Shown here piece by piece: positions 11,024 through 26,100 of a stretch of 64,000 bases of DNA. The notes under the pieces were generated by a model that did no database searches, was not told the origin of the DNA, and saw nothing but the letters and a program-made list of their open reading frames with translations. A program made the position numbers and the translations under genes. This stretch comes from Nageia nagi (Eukaryota; Pinophyta): positions 134,850,001-134,914,000 of the forward strand of contig JBITNC010000001.1 of the NCBI GenBank assembly GCA_050084985.1, given 5' to 3'. Each line of letters opens with the position of its first letter. Position 1 is the stretch's first letter.

Positions 11024-11157
11024 CGGCTGCACATGCTCCAAGGGTATGGTAATTTGGTTTGATTTGCATGCAATGCTTTTTGAACATCTGGTATGTTGAA
11101 ATAAAAAGATATCTCCTTGCTCATGCAGACATCAACTCCAAGGCTCATGTGGGTGAT
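11024..11157 (-). CDS. SCPL exon 7
   Basis: 134 bp, encoding [30 protein letters not shown] and PYPWSMCS. It ends in phase 2 before GTGAGT, so at least one more exon is required. Confidence 0.9.
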
Positions 11158-14100
11158 CTGTTTGCAGAAGGGAAAATATTTTCAGCAAAACTACAAGCTT
11201 GTTGAATAAGTTCACAAACAGACTAAAAGTCTGTACAAACTGAAAGGAACGACAGAACTCAAGAAAAAATTATGAACAAGACAGTAAAAACTACCTGTTT
11301 TCCTAGCCGGAGCTGCTGCTCAATAAGTTCCGTGGGACAAACATCAATTATTACATCATACTGATCAACATAGTCACCAAGGGCATTATTAATCTTGTTT
11401 GACACATCATTACACTCTTTGGACTCGTCGATGATGTCAATACCTCTGATAGTATTATTAAATGTGCAACTCTTACGAATAGCAATATTAGACTCATCAG
11501 AAATTAGTCCGTGTGACCATAAATAATCATAAGTTGCCAATGCATCTACGTTAAAACTAAGCAGTGGATTACCAACCTACACAAGATAAAAAAGAAATAG
11601 TTGAGTTTGAAACAAACCAAACTGAAAAACCGATGCTAAACCAATTTTACAGTTAAGATCTTTGGGGACACATGCAACTTACCAATATTCCCTTCAGGTT
11701 GAATTTATATATTTTGGCCACGTCATTGTATTTTAGCACAAGGTCTGCTAACTGTGGTATATAATGCCCTGTTTTGCATCCGAATTAATCAGAAATTACT
11801 TGAAGAACACAAAACACTGGATAGACTTAGACCGATTTTGTGAAATATCTAATCTGCTACCTCATGAAAGAACAATACAAGATTTAAAAACAAAGAAAAT
11901 TAAAATTCCAAAAGGTTGTTGTGTGCATGTTTAACCTGCATAGCTTTCTCCCGTCAAGTATAAGTCTCTGGATGCATATTCAGGAAACCTTTTAAGCCAC
12001 CTGGCAAGAAATTCGAGCATGTCCTTGGCTGGATTTTGAAACAAATAAACCCGTAAGTCTAGTTTCTGATCCTGGATCTCTACAATAATGACATTGCCAC
12101 AAGTGTTTGGGAAATCACATCCCAAGTTGATGTTATGATAGCCCTAAAGGACTATCTTCACGAATGATAGATATGTCATCAACAACTCCTATAACACAGC
12201 ACAAGAACCAAGCTTCTTGGTAATCACCTGTAGTTAAATCGCCAGTTCTATAGTCTGAAGTAGTATTTGAATATGACCACCCAACCCCAGCAGGGGATTC
12301 CACAAACAGAATATTCGATACTGCATGGAGAACGAGGCATCAAAAGTGATTATCACTGCTCAAATAAGTCCACACCCACAAAATTATACATTGAAACCAT
12401 GATGGAGAATCACAAGAGACACGGCCAACTACATCCAAAATTATGATTTTTCCTATGTTAACAAATCAAAACAACGTTCGCGCGTAAAAGTATTGCCTAT
12501 CAGAACAAATTAAAATCTTCAAAAGATTTTCTAAAGGAATAACTTCACAGGCATATAGACATTATTTGCTTATATTATTATCACAGAGGATAAGCAAAGA
12601 AAAGTAAAACCTTTGTTCCATGATTGAGAATTTAGGCGAAGTCCTCTTCCATCACCAGTTGGATAAAATGGACCCAGCTCTGTAAATGCACCCCCTCCAA
12701 TTGAAGAGCACCCAGGACCTGTACCACTTATCACCAGTGAGTTTACAGTCTCGTACCCATCTTAATCCTTCTGAATCAGCATCAATAAATTGAAGTAGAA
12801 AATTTAAAACTAAAGTCACCACAAATGAAAATTCCAGCATGAAAACTGCAGGCAGAAAAAAATTTAGATGGCTTAAACATGGTTTGAGCAGCTAAACTCT
12901 ACCCCAACATGCACAACTTAATCTTTCCAGACATGGCCTCAAAAGTGTCCATTTGGGTTGTGCAAGTAAACAGATGCCTCCAATTTCCAAATACAGTCTT
13001 TCCTCTCAGGATAAAAAAGAGGAAACGGTAGCTATTGAATGAGCCTCCAGAAAGGCGTTAGTATCCTGTGTAAGCATCCATGAGCCTCCTATTCCAAGGT
13101 AAAGCCGTCTTTTTTACGAGGGTGCAGAAAATCGACCTTTAGCATGTTTTTAAACCGTGGTGGGTTTTTAAATCCCTATGGAAGTTCGGACTTTTCGTCC
13201 CCCCTTAGAATATGATAAATTCTGTCAAAGGACTTCTAATAAGTGGAAAGTTTTTCTCAATTATTTTTTTTTTAAAGATTTAAAAGGTTTAATACGGAGT
13301 TAAATAAAAAAAATCGAAATTTTTATTTTAGAATGAAATGTTGGTATATTAGTTAAAACATCAAATTTTGAATTAATAGATGTGGGTTTAAATTCTTGTA
13401 ATATTATTTTACATCTTTTAATTAGTATTGTTATCCAAAAGTAATATATTTTATGATTCATGTTGGAGGAGTTGGTGGGTAGATGGTTAGTAAAATTTTT
13501 TGCTCAAATGTGGGATGCCTAGATTCAAATCCCATCCACTCTAACAAGTTGCACATGGAACAAAATCTTGTTGGATGGTGGTAAGTGTGTACAAACTAAG
13601 GTACAATCCCGAAGTGAATTTGAAGGAATAGATACTCCTTAATCGTGGCAATTTAACCTAAGGAAATTTCCCATAAGGGGTGGTTTCTCATAAAAATTAA
13701 AAAAATTATTGTGTTTTTGATCAATTAAGAATTATTGTTCAAATCTACATGAGGGTAATTAATTTAATACTCTCTTAACATTTTTTTATAACTCATGCTA
13801 GGTGAACCATCTTGCTTCATTTTAGTGACCTACCACTTTCTACAATCCAAGTTGGGTGACCTTTCACCTCTAACTAGTTTTTTATATAAGTGATGCATTC
13901 TAAATACAAAATAATAAGATGCAATAACATGACCTCACATCTCTTCTTAGAAATTGTTAGGATTATAGTTTTAGTACTTTTTGAATCTTTATTTTTATCT
14001 TTGCTTTTATTTCAAAATTCAATTATTACTACTTGTAATTATGAGTTGTCAACAATCATATTATGGTATGGTCATTTTTGGAGCTTTGGTTATTAGGGTT

Positions 14101-17100
14101 GCATCCGAGAGACGAACTTATGTTACTTATAAAATTTGTTTATTGTATTGCCATGTATGTGCATTAATGTTGCCTTAGGTGATTTTTTTTTCTTATTTAA
14201 TGGTTGCTACTTATACGGCCAACTCAATTTCATTTGAGTCATTCAAAGTTCATCATAGTGCAAGGGAAGAGACCTCATAAGTTCATTTTGAAAGTCTACC
14301 ACGAGGTAAAGGTTATATCCTAGAAGTGCTTATTCCTTTATAAGAATTTTAGAATGCATGCAAATGGCTTGAGATTCATACCCTAACTGGGTATTTTCTA
14401 TGTCGTATTCTAAATTATGCCCTCATTCATTCATGGGTTTAGCAAGTTTGGATTCCATATGGTATTAAGGTAAAAAATATTTAAAATTTTACCAAAGGGT
14501 TATTTTCTATTTCATTTTCCAAACGCCTATTAAGCTTAAAAGGTTTTGTCTAAAGGCCCTTGGAGGGTCTATAATTCCTTACTTATCCTTCAAGCCTATA
14601 CTTAGGACTTTACAATCGACGACCAAGTTGAATTGGAAGCTCCAGTATGGGTCAAATTTTTGGGCTTACTTATGCCCTTATGGGGTTTTTGCACACTCAT
14701 GTTACTCCCTTGGGGTTTGTGTGTAATGAGGGTATATGTCAAAGTTGATCTCTTCAAGGATTTACAAGAGTTCATTGACTTTAAGATTAGTGATCACTCT
14801 ATTTGATAATAAATTTCATACATCAATATGCAAAATACTTGTTACCATTATCAATCCTTGTATCATAAGATAAAATATTATCCTTTAATGAAATGGAAGT
14901 GTAAACATAATCAAAATCCCTTTGTCACTCCCAACATTCTTGTTAATAACGTTAAACGAGGGCAAGAGGAATAGACCATAATATCCAATAAGAAAAAACA
15001 TTAACACAAGCAACCAAAATCTACTATCTCATCCCAACAAGTTGCCTCGATAACCTCTTCAGGATTGCATTCCTCTATTGATACTTCTCCACTACCCATC
15101 TCATCTCCCTTGTTGATTGTAACCATGAAATAATTTTCCATCTCTCCCTTGACTATCACCACCATACAACCTCCTAAATACTTGCAAGTCATTCCTCTTA
15201 TCTCATCATAGCCTCAACAGCAATCTTTTTCATTCTCTTTGCAGTCAAGACCCTATTTTGCCTTAGTTGTGGTTGAAACTTGTTCCATGCTTGGTTCTTT
15301 TTCATCCTCTTCCTTTGAAGGTATTATGGATGCAACCCCAATTCATACTCCTATTGTGAAGGATTTAATTTTCAAGGTCCATCATTCTCAAAGTCCTTTG
15401 AGAGATGGAAAAGACCTTTTTTTTATAAAACATCATCAAATGGAATAAGTGCATCACTAAATGGCCACCTTGAGAAAAGATATTTAAATATCTCCAACTC
15501 CTTTAGTTCCTTGGGAGCTTTGGGAGATGAAAAATATGTCATGGATATTATGAATCCTAATCGATCCTCATGATTTTTTTCTCATGGAACATAAGAGGAT
15601 TTTCATATCTAGTCCATAAATATTTGGTTTGTAGTGAGTTGGCTAACATCTCTCACTTATATGGTAATTTTGACTTTATTTGTTTACAAGAAATTAATAT
15701 TAGTGATTTCATTTTACAATGTACCTATAATTATTTTTGGTCTTATAGTGTTGTTCATGCTATTGATCATTCTTTTGGGAAAGGTGGTATCATCAATGTC
15801 ATTGGGCCCAAGTGGTAGTCATATGTCATGACTTGGGGAGTTGACCCCTCAAACTAAGTTATCTAGAAGTTGCTTGAGATAAATTGAAATCCATTTGTAA
15901 TTGTCAATATTTATGCTTCCAATGAATCCCCTAATAGATATGCTCCTTGGCATTGGTTGGCTTTATCTTTACTGCACACCACTTAGGTTTTCTATGGAGA
16001 TCTTCATATGATTGAAAAAGCTAGTGATAAAATTAGCAATACAATATGGTGTGTGGGAGAAAGGTAATCTTGGTTCTTTATGAAAAGAAAGCTTTATTTA
16101 TTTAACCCTAACTCCTACTTCTCTCTAGCTACTTTTCCTCATGAGTTGTAGTTTACCTAGTCTAATTTCTAGAATGATGCTTCTAGAGTCCTTGAGAGGT
16201 TGGATAGAGTTATGATATCAAAGTGTGATTCTTTTTATATTTTTTTTATCTTCAATCATATTTATCTCATATGTCTTCCATTTCCAATACCACTCTTTTT
16301 GATCATGCTCCTATTATTTTTTTATCATGCTCCTATTACTTTTCTCATATTTATCTCATATTATAGAATTTGGAATCTAAGTCCAATACCTTTAAGCCCT
16401 TTAGGATGGATTCATTGATGAAACTCTACAATTCCAACTATAAGAGTTCAAGTTGCAAAGCGTAGAAAATAACTAAATTATATCCTAAAAGATGAGCTTA
16501 TTAAAGCCTGTATGCGTCTTAAATCCTCTCCTTTCTATCTTGTTTTGCAATCCCAAGCGGCCTCTTTTAGATATGAGCTTAAAAAGTTTAAAATTTATAA
16601 AGCTAAAAGAGCCCAGTTCCGAGCTCATATGCATTGGCTCAAATTGGGGAATAAAGTGTGTAAAGAGTTCTTGAAAAGGCTTAGCCTACCTACACACACC
16701 CATGCATACACACACCCACACACATAGTGTTTATATGATATAGTTCTTTGATAATTATGATATTTAAATAAATTTTAATATGTTTAATCTCATATGTAAC
16801 TATACCAACATATAATTCATGTGAATTACTAATCAACAATAATAATAGATATAAAATATAATTGAAAAGGAACCTAAAGAAATGGATTATATCCTATAAG
16901 GGAAAATGGTAAGAAAAATGCAAGGAAGGACATATAAGAATTATCTAAATAAATAGAAATATAATATATAGTTTAGGCGAGTGAGAAAGGAATACAAAGC
17001 ATTAACAAGATATCAATTTATAAATTTAACTTCTGTCTCAAAAATTAATCTCCTTACATTAATATCTCTTAACCACAATATTTCATGTAAGAATATCCTT

Positions 17101-20100
17101 GCATTTAAGCAATATTGCATGACTTATAAAAGTATATTTATTTCCATTTTTATTTATTTTTTAATCTTATTTGACATGGGTAATAAGATATAAAATATAT
17201 TGAAAATAGGTGTTAATAATAGTTAATATCGACATTTGTACTATATGACATTGTTAACTAATAAGTGAAGTATTATATAAATGGGATGAGGATGGAATAA
17301 TATCAAATGATATTTAAACTATTAGTGGGTAGTTGATTGATTATGACAAGATCAATGAGGATGGGGTGAGAAAGCACTAACTAGACCTTAATAGTGATGA
17401 TGCAAATAATAAAGAAAATTATTAAGTTTAGAAGATAAAAAACATGTGTCCATAAATAAATGAAAACTAAATTCAATATCCTTTATAATAGAAGATTTTT
17501 TTTGTTTTTTATAGATCTAGGAGAATAGAGAAAAATCCATTGTAAAGTTGATAACCAAAACTACCAAGCATTAAAGAAATAACCTATTTTCTACAAGTTC
17601 AGCTAAGAGTAAATAGGTGTAATACTGATAAAGTACATATAAAAAATAAATAAGCCTTGTAATATCATGATAAGAGGATGCAAAGTAATTGATTAGAGGG
17701 AACTTCAAAGTCATATATTAAGGCATAAGATAACATGTAGATAAGTAAGAGGGTAAAATAAGTAATTAAGAACATAAAAGTATTTAATTTTTTTGAAAAG
17801 TAGGAGAATTAGAAAATGGTTGAGTTTTCATATTTCATTGGAGAAAGAGTATTTAATTTGAGAAGGATAAATAAAATGGGAGTTGAACTAATCAAAGTTA
17901 AGGTCTAATGAAGGAGAAGGTAATATTAGAGTGCGTGAAAAAGGCTTGTTAAATGCATTATAATTATAATATATCTTTATTAATAGTAAGAATAATTGTT
18001 ATTTTTATTATTATATATTATTTTACCTATTGTGATCATTTATTGGTAATGAATTGTAATTTTTTTATGTTAGATTAGATGAATCGATAGTTAGTTAAAT
18101 TATTCTTTTCCTTGTCATGAGTTCAAATTCTTCTCCTACTACCACTATAACCTTCAATTATGTCGGGGTAAACATTTTAATGTAATTGATAATGTTGGTA
18201 TGATACACCCTTTGATTCTATGAGACCTAAGAGATTTGAATTTGGGTCACTACCTCTTCATGGACATGGGTTGACTACCAAGTTAGGTCTTTAGGCCTAT
18301 TGGTAATGATTAACGTTGAGAGGAATTTTATAGCTATAGCAGGGGTGGAATGGAGAGCCAAAATATTGCATGTGAGTCTATCAATTAAACATTGACTTCA
18401 ATATTTTTAAAAAATGAATCCACTTCATTATTAAAAAAAAGAATAGTCAGCTTAAAAATATAATTTTAAAACTATATAAATATTATATTTTTTAAGAAAA
18501 TTATATAAAACACATATTAAATATAATAAATTACGCCTTGAAAATGATATCTCTCAGTGTTTTTTTTATATACAAGAAGGTATATCAAAGCTAGTTTGTA
18601 TTACTTTCATTTAATCATAAGAATTAGTAGTATAGTTCTACCCTAAGCAATAATATGAAAAAGATGGAACCATACATAAAAAAAACAAATAACTCTAAAA
18701 TATACTATTATGTCAAGAGGCATTGTACATGGCAAACAAGGGGGTGGAGAGAACCTAAATATCTATTTGATGTTTAACAATAAATCGATAATAAAAATTT
18801 AAAAAAATATATAATACCAAGCCAACTATAATCCAATTTTTTTTTACATAGTTATATAAAAACCAAATAAATTTATCAAATTTAGAAGTAGATTTCAAAT
18901 AACAAAAGAAGAAAAATTGAAGCAAATTAGATCTCAGATAACAAAAAAATATATATATTGATGTGAATATCTTCTCACACTTTTTTAATCCTCCTCCTAC
19001 AAATATGTAAGTCTACTTTTTGTGTTTCTTCTCTCAATCTTGCATAGTATAAATTTATGCACATCATAGTAGTTCGTAGTGATATAGGTGCATTTGATTA
19101 AGTGATACAATTGTAATTTGACTTTAGATGTTATTTTTCTAGGATATGTGTTTGGATAAGGAACCTTGACTATTTAATATAAAGAGTAAGGAAAATACCA
19201 TCATATATATGTGTGTGAGTGGGCCTCTCAATTTAATGGAGAAATTCAGGAAGGGATCATCTTCAAGCATTTAAAACTATTAATTAAGTTTTTTTTAGTT
19301 ATTTTTTATTCACTATATAAATGTGTAAACTTGTCCCTTGAGTTTAATCTTATGTGATTCAATGAGGCAAGGACCAATTGATGTATTTGATTAAACTTCA
19401 AACCATGAATGTAAAATTTAAAATAATTTTGGTGTCATGAGTTATAGCCTATCCATAGCTATTAGCTGGGACATTGGACAAATGCATATTTGATTTATAA
19501 AATTTTATAGCATGGATTCAATGATGTAGGGGATTGCATAGTGTCCCTTAGTGCATTGTTCTCTTATGTTATTTGCACCTATGTTTGCATTTTGTCCATG
19601 TTATCTAATATTCAAGCATAAACTTCTGACAAATGTTGAGCTTCCTTTATTCATAGGTTTATAGTTAAAGATTGAGATTTGTTTTTAAATATTTATTGGC
19701 AACTAGGAAAAATGATTTGTATATTAAATAAAAAGATTTATAAATTAAGGGTAATATGGATGTCCCTTCTAATCTGTTTGTTTAGCAAATTTAATATATC
19801 AAACATTTCCTATTTCTAGGGGAATTTATGTTTTGAAACATTTATGGTTGGAAGATAATTAAAATATTATTTTATTTATTGATTGAGAACTTTATTTTTA
19901 CATTAGAATTTTATTATAACTAGCTTAGATATCTTAAATACATATATCTAAAAATGTTGATAGATATCAATCTCAAGGTGCTTATCTTGGAAATCATTTT
20001 TCTAAGAAAAGTAGATAGGCGCCTCTAGATTGATACCTCATACTTTTAGATATATATATCTTTAAGATATCTAAGCTAGTACATAAGAGAGTGATAGGAA

Positions 20101-23100
20101 TTGGAATGTCCTCATAACTAAATACCAATAAGTTGTTAGTTTGAAGTTACTATTGAAAATGATAATATAACTCAAATAAGAATTAACACATTTTTCTATT
20201 ATTCAGTTATAGGAATCCCAACTTATGTAGACTAAATAGTCAATTGTTTTCAAATGAAGAGTAGGAAGTCAAATTTTTTAAGTGAGTGGTAGAGTAAATA
20301 AAAATTTCTACATGGTCAAGTGGCTTTTAAGTTGGTCAATTCTTTTAATTCTTTGATATGGTGATAAAGGCAAAGGAGACTGTCATAGGAATAAAATTCA
20401 AATATCCAAAGATACCTTATGAAAAAAATAGATTACCTTAGCTTGGTCAACTTTTTTAAAAGGAAACTTCATAAGATATGGATCTTGAAAGAATAAGTTA
20501 TCATAAAATACGCTTTATTTATAATTTTTTGAGCCAAAACATAAGGATAGATTATCCTTATTGTAGATGCCTCAAAATGAACCTTTATGTATTTAATAAA
20601 TCATTTTAATCCCTTAACAATGTATTATCTAAAAATGGATTTAAAATGTATAAAAGAGGTGTAGGTCATGTATTTGACCCTTTTGGAATGTTCAAGGGGT
20701 CAAAATATCAAATTCATGTAGACTTGTATCATATATAAAGCCATCATTTGATGACCTATAGGATCATGAGTGAATCATGGGCTAATAACCAATTCAAGCT
20801 AATACAAGGATTGTCAATTGAAGATCATTTGAAGGATTGAAACTTACGTTGTCTATTTATATTGCACATCTATTATTATGAAAGTTTGCATGTATGTTCA
20901 TCATTTGATTATTCGCTCATCGCTACATTCTTGTTCATGTTTGAAATTTTACTCATCCTACAATGCTGATGGCACACCAATTATAGGGCATCGATAACAT
21001 GCTTGTTCATGAATGTATGCTCTATATTTTGAGCATTTTATGATTAATAGAATGAATACATAATCTAAGTAAAAATTACTGCATTCCTATTACATGTTAT
21101 TACCATATTTCTAATATATGCATCAATATTTACAAAGTAGAACAATAGTGCATTAATCAACCCCATTTGCATTAATCACATTATTTAGCATCTACACTTA
21201 TTACTTAATGGATAAGGCGAAGGTTCTTACTCCAATACGAAAAAGTCCTCGTGATATGCTAGAAATAATGATTTTCATCATAAAATTCAATTCTTTTTCT
21301 TTTGTATTTATTATTTTGTTAATTATTTTTCCTTAGTTATTTTGACTAGGTATCATTCATTCTAATTATTTAAAGAGGATTCTAAGTCATTGATACATTA
21401 CTAATACTTAGAATAATAAAACTTGTATTTGTAAGGATAGTCAAGCTATGATGTATATTTCTTTAAGAATTATTTCAATGGACATCCAAAGTCCTAGCTA
21501 ACTGGATCTTTTAGAGTGATAAAATTAGTAACAGATTAGAAAAGACCCAACAAAAGGAGATCTTGATCAGCGGAAGATTTAGTATATAAGTGAAGAAACT
21601 AAGAATCAAAGGAACTTCAATAAATAATAGTATTGGAGATTTGAAGGAAATTACATTAGAAAGATCTAAGGAAAAGATTTTATAGAAGAGACTTCAATGG
21701 GAGGAGACAATGTAAAGTGATAAATTAGATCCCAACAAGTCAAACATTTTAGAACTAAACAATGATGTACACAATTGAAAATTACTAATGTTCATACTAT
21801 AGTAATTCCTTGTTCGCTAGATCTAGAGAAACAAAGATAGCATAGAGCTAAAGTAGCCCAAACATCAAGAAAAATACTATGAATATAATAGAGTGGTAAC
21901 ATAAAATATTGAGTTAGAAGATATAAGTATGAAATCTAATAAAATATCAAGTACAAAATGATGTCAAGTGTGATGGAAATGATAACTCCCACTTGAAATA
22001 AAAGAGAAAGACAACCACACCAAAAATGAAGTAGTAAACTATTATATTAATGCAAATGATGGATAGCTCAAGGGGCTACCATTGAAGGGAGGTAGTTGAA
22101 TCATAAATGGAGCTTCAAAAGACCTAAATAGAGTATGAGGAAATGTATATCCTAGATGACACAACTTACAATGTATTATTATTTAGTCATATATATATAG
22201 AATTAAATATAAAAAATATATTAGTAATTAACAAAATTAGGTGGGTGTTTGAATGTCAATAATGCTCCATAAGTTTTGGCATGAAGTCTTGTGGGACTAT
22301 GGACCTCTAGCGAATACTCACGTGTGAAGGGGATGACTAAGCTTGGTGAGGTGACCACCTTCAGATGCTTTAAATGGTAAGGGATGATGAGATATTTTGA
22401 TAATTTGATCTTAATTACAAGGAGAGTGTGATAGTACATGGTGCATGTGACTCGTGTGATTTGGAACAAGTTGGAAAAACTTGGGGAATGGTGACAAGGA
22501 TATCGACACCCTATACAATTAGCTTACATATTAGTATGAGTTGTAGCATGTGCTAGATAGGTATTTGGATTTATTATAGATATTGGAGGGAGACTTCTAG
22601 AGATAACTAATGGTAGGCTTTATATTTTGATATGGAGTTCATCTTTTTCCATACATTCTGACTGGTTTGGTTGAGAAGGAAAACCATGGTAGATATTTCA
22701 TATTCTTTGGAGCCAACTAACCTACAAGTGTATGAAGGCATTAAGATGTTGGAAGAAGTTGAAAGCATCGAAAATATAAATAAATGATTTGCTTTTGCAT
22801 CCCTTGTATGATTTATTTACAAATATAATAGAGATTTATTTGACCTACATTTCTCATGGATGTTAAATTTCTTTATTCTATTTGTCAATGTATGCAACAA
22901 TGTTTAATTTGTGGCTATTACTTTAAGGTAATATTTCAATCCTTATAGATCCTTTAGTTTAGATATAACTACTACCATTCTTTGAGTACAATAGGTCATA
23001 ACTCAAAATTCTCAACCTTATATATCTCTAATTTTTGGCCTTTAGTTAACTTTGAAGATCGAGATGTCAGGTGCATCAAGCTATGTCCCATACTATTAGT

Positions 23101-26100
23101 CCATTCAAATAAATATGGTATTTAGCAGAGGGTAATTTTTTTTAGGTGCAACTCTTATCAAATTCTTCAAAAACCAATCAACACCAAGGGAAACAACTTT
23201 GTAAAAGGAAAATTGCATATATGATGAAATGGTAAAAATTAGAAATGTAGGAAATCAAATTAAGGTAAGGGATGAATTGACAAATAAGAGAGTTGAGGAG
23301 GTGGGTAGTTCAAAGCTCTCAGATACAAGAGGCCCAAGTTCAAAACTCTTTACCCCTAAAAGTTGAAACATACCTAAAATCCTATTGAGTTGATGCTAGG
23401 TGCGGATGAGGTGGGATCGTACCCTTGATGGATTTTAATAGCACGAATTCCCCTCAATCATGACTCTAAGCTTAAGAGTACACAGTTCCCTATATTAGGG
23501 GACAAACTCCAACAAAAAAAGGTAAGGGTACTACCTAAGAAAGACTAACAAAATAAAGTACCAAGGAATAAATGCTTTGTGTAAACTAAAGGTACACCAT
23601 TTGGTATAAATATTATTATTTTGATTTATTCAAGAGCTACTAATAAATTTTTATATATACATGTTTTAGATCAAATTGCTTTAAAAATTAAGATTTTGAT
23701 TATAAATTAGAAGGTTAAGAATGGGTCAAGCTAAGCCCAAAGAGTTACTAAGTGGTTCATAAGATTTGAAGTTAGATTATCAGGTGGCATCACTAGGATA
23801 CACCTATTTGTTGAATCTCTTTGGTCGTTTGAGCTCATATTAGGCATGGATTGGCTAAAGACCCATAGGTCCTTAGTAAATTTCCAAGAAAGGTAGATTG
23901 AATATATCAATGAAGAAGGAATATCAAAAAATGTTATAAAGTAAATAAGGATCTATTAACAAAATGCTAATATTCAACAAATAATGTATTCTTTCTTTTA
24001 TTTTTTCATGCATTCTTCTCTTGTTTCCAATTCTTTCATTCTTTATTATTCTAAATTAAAGGTCATTGAATGACATCTCTCAACACTATTGTGTTAGGAG
24101 CTAGAGTTTATTCTTTACACTAAATAGAATATTTCAACCTTAAAATCCATGTGAATATAATTTATAATTTTCTTTAGTAGCCTTTCGTACTTTGCTTGTA
24201 TCATGTTTTTAACTAAGTGCTAGCGTAATCAAAATTCCAAAAAGGGTTTAAACATTTAAAAATATTTAATATTTGTAAAAGATAAGCTTTTTTGATAGGT
24301 AAAATATATATAACACTAAAAACAATAAGTGTTTATTGATGATTTTAGATAGAAAGTTGAAGACTAAGTACTAAAAGTCAATAATAAATGAATGATAAAA
24401 GAATATTGAAATTATGCTAATAAAACAATTGAAATGAATGAGTGTAACAAGATGGTTAATCAAAATTTAATCAATTTCCAACATAATAATGAATGAAAAG
24501 AACCAAACATCAATGAAAAAGAGAGTGGTTAGTAAAGATCATAATTTTACTAGTAGGATTGCTTGAGGAGAAAAATGCAATGGATAAAGAATTAAGAATT
24601 ATACTAATTTTTATACAAATTTTGAATGTAAAGTACAAAATTCAATAGGAAGCGATGGTTAGCAAAAATTTTATTTTTTCCAAATATTTAATCAATTAAA
24701 TATATCCAAAGAAATAAAAAAAAATCAAGATTATACCAAAGATTAAGAAGACCATGCTTACTAGAAATCAAGGATTCCAATAGGTTTTTCAAAGAAAAAG
24801 CCATTGAAAGTACAAAATATTTAATAAACCAGTTTAGGTTATAAAAAAATACTAATAAGTATGACAAATCAAATCAACTCCATTACATTTTAAAAGGTAT
24901 TTTAGACATTAATAATACACACTTAAACTTACAATTTTCAAAATTTACTAAAAATAGTTATGACGACAAAGTGTTACTGAAAATCATAGTAAAGGTTAAC
25001 AAGAGTCATATCTATATATAGAAAGTGGTGGAATACTACAATTATCATAGAAGATTTAGTGCAACAATTCCTATATATCATAAATTGATCAATGTTATGA
25101 TAAATAAGCATAAAATTTATGATGACTTACTAATCAAAGATAGAGCTTGACTTTGTAATATAATAACTTGCTTGAACAAAATTATATGATAGCTAAGTTA
25201 GGGGAACAATCTTTTATAGTTATAAATAAAGGTAAATACAATATATCAAATCTCATATCATTTCATATGTTTTCCCTTTATAACTTATTGTATACTTTCA
25301 ATTCTTATTAATGGAAATATTATTTGCTCGTCATACTATAAGTGAGGTTATTAGGTACTTTTTCATTGATATATGGATATTTGTATGCATTAATTTTAAT
25401 ATGGTGCTATTAGTACGAAGTGGTTAAACCCTAAATTAAGGTCAAAATTTCTATTTGTGTTAGAATTATAATGTTATTTAGAGCATTGTGTAATTAATAT
25501 GCTTAGTATATTAATAATTCCCTAAATTTGGTTATTAGGTGATAATGAGGTTCATGCATGGTGGGTAGAATAGTATTCTCCACCCAACTTAAAATAATAT
25601 TTTTAGGTGGAATAGTGTCTCCACTAACAATTAAATGTAATTCTATATTGTAACTTAGGGTTAACTAACCTATTATTGTTAGGTTAGTTAACTACCTAAG
25701 GTTAGTTTTGAGTTCTATAATAGGTCATTTTGTGAAGATTAGTAAGAAGATGAATATGGGAAGTTGTTAGTATAATTCTTAGTTAGTAAAGTCTTAAGCA
25801 TGCAAGCTATGCTTCATGCTAAGGAGAATCATGGTTGAGATCCATATGAGTGTACATTGTTTGAGAGCATAGTGAAAATGAGACCTAAAATGGAGTACTC
25901 CATGTGATGGAGGAACCACTATACATCTTGTGTTACTATGTGATAATGCTTCTTGGGTTCTTAGTTTAGAATGATTGATTGCTATATTTGATGAATATCC
26001 TACAAGTGTTCTTGGGTTATGGAATTCTTCAATTCCATCAAATGGTATCAGAGCTTCCTTATGGGATCTCCTCCAAACTCCAACTTGGAAATTTGAGGTA

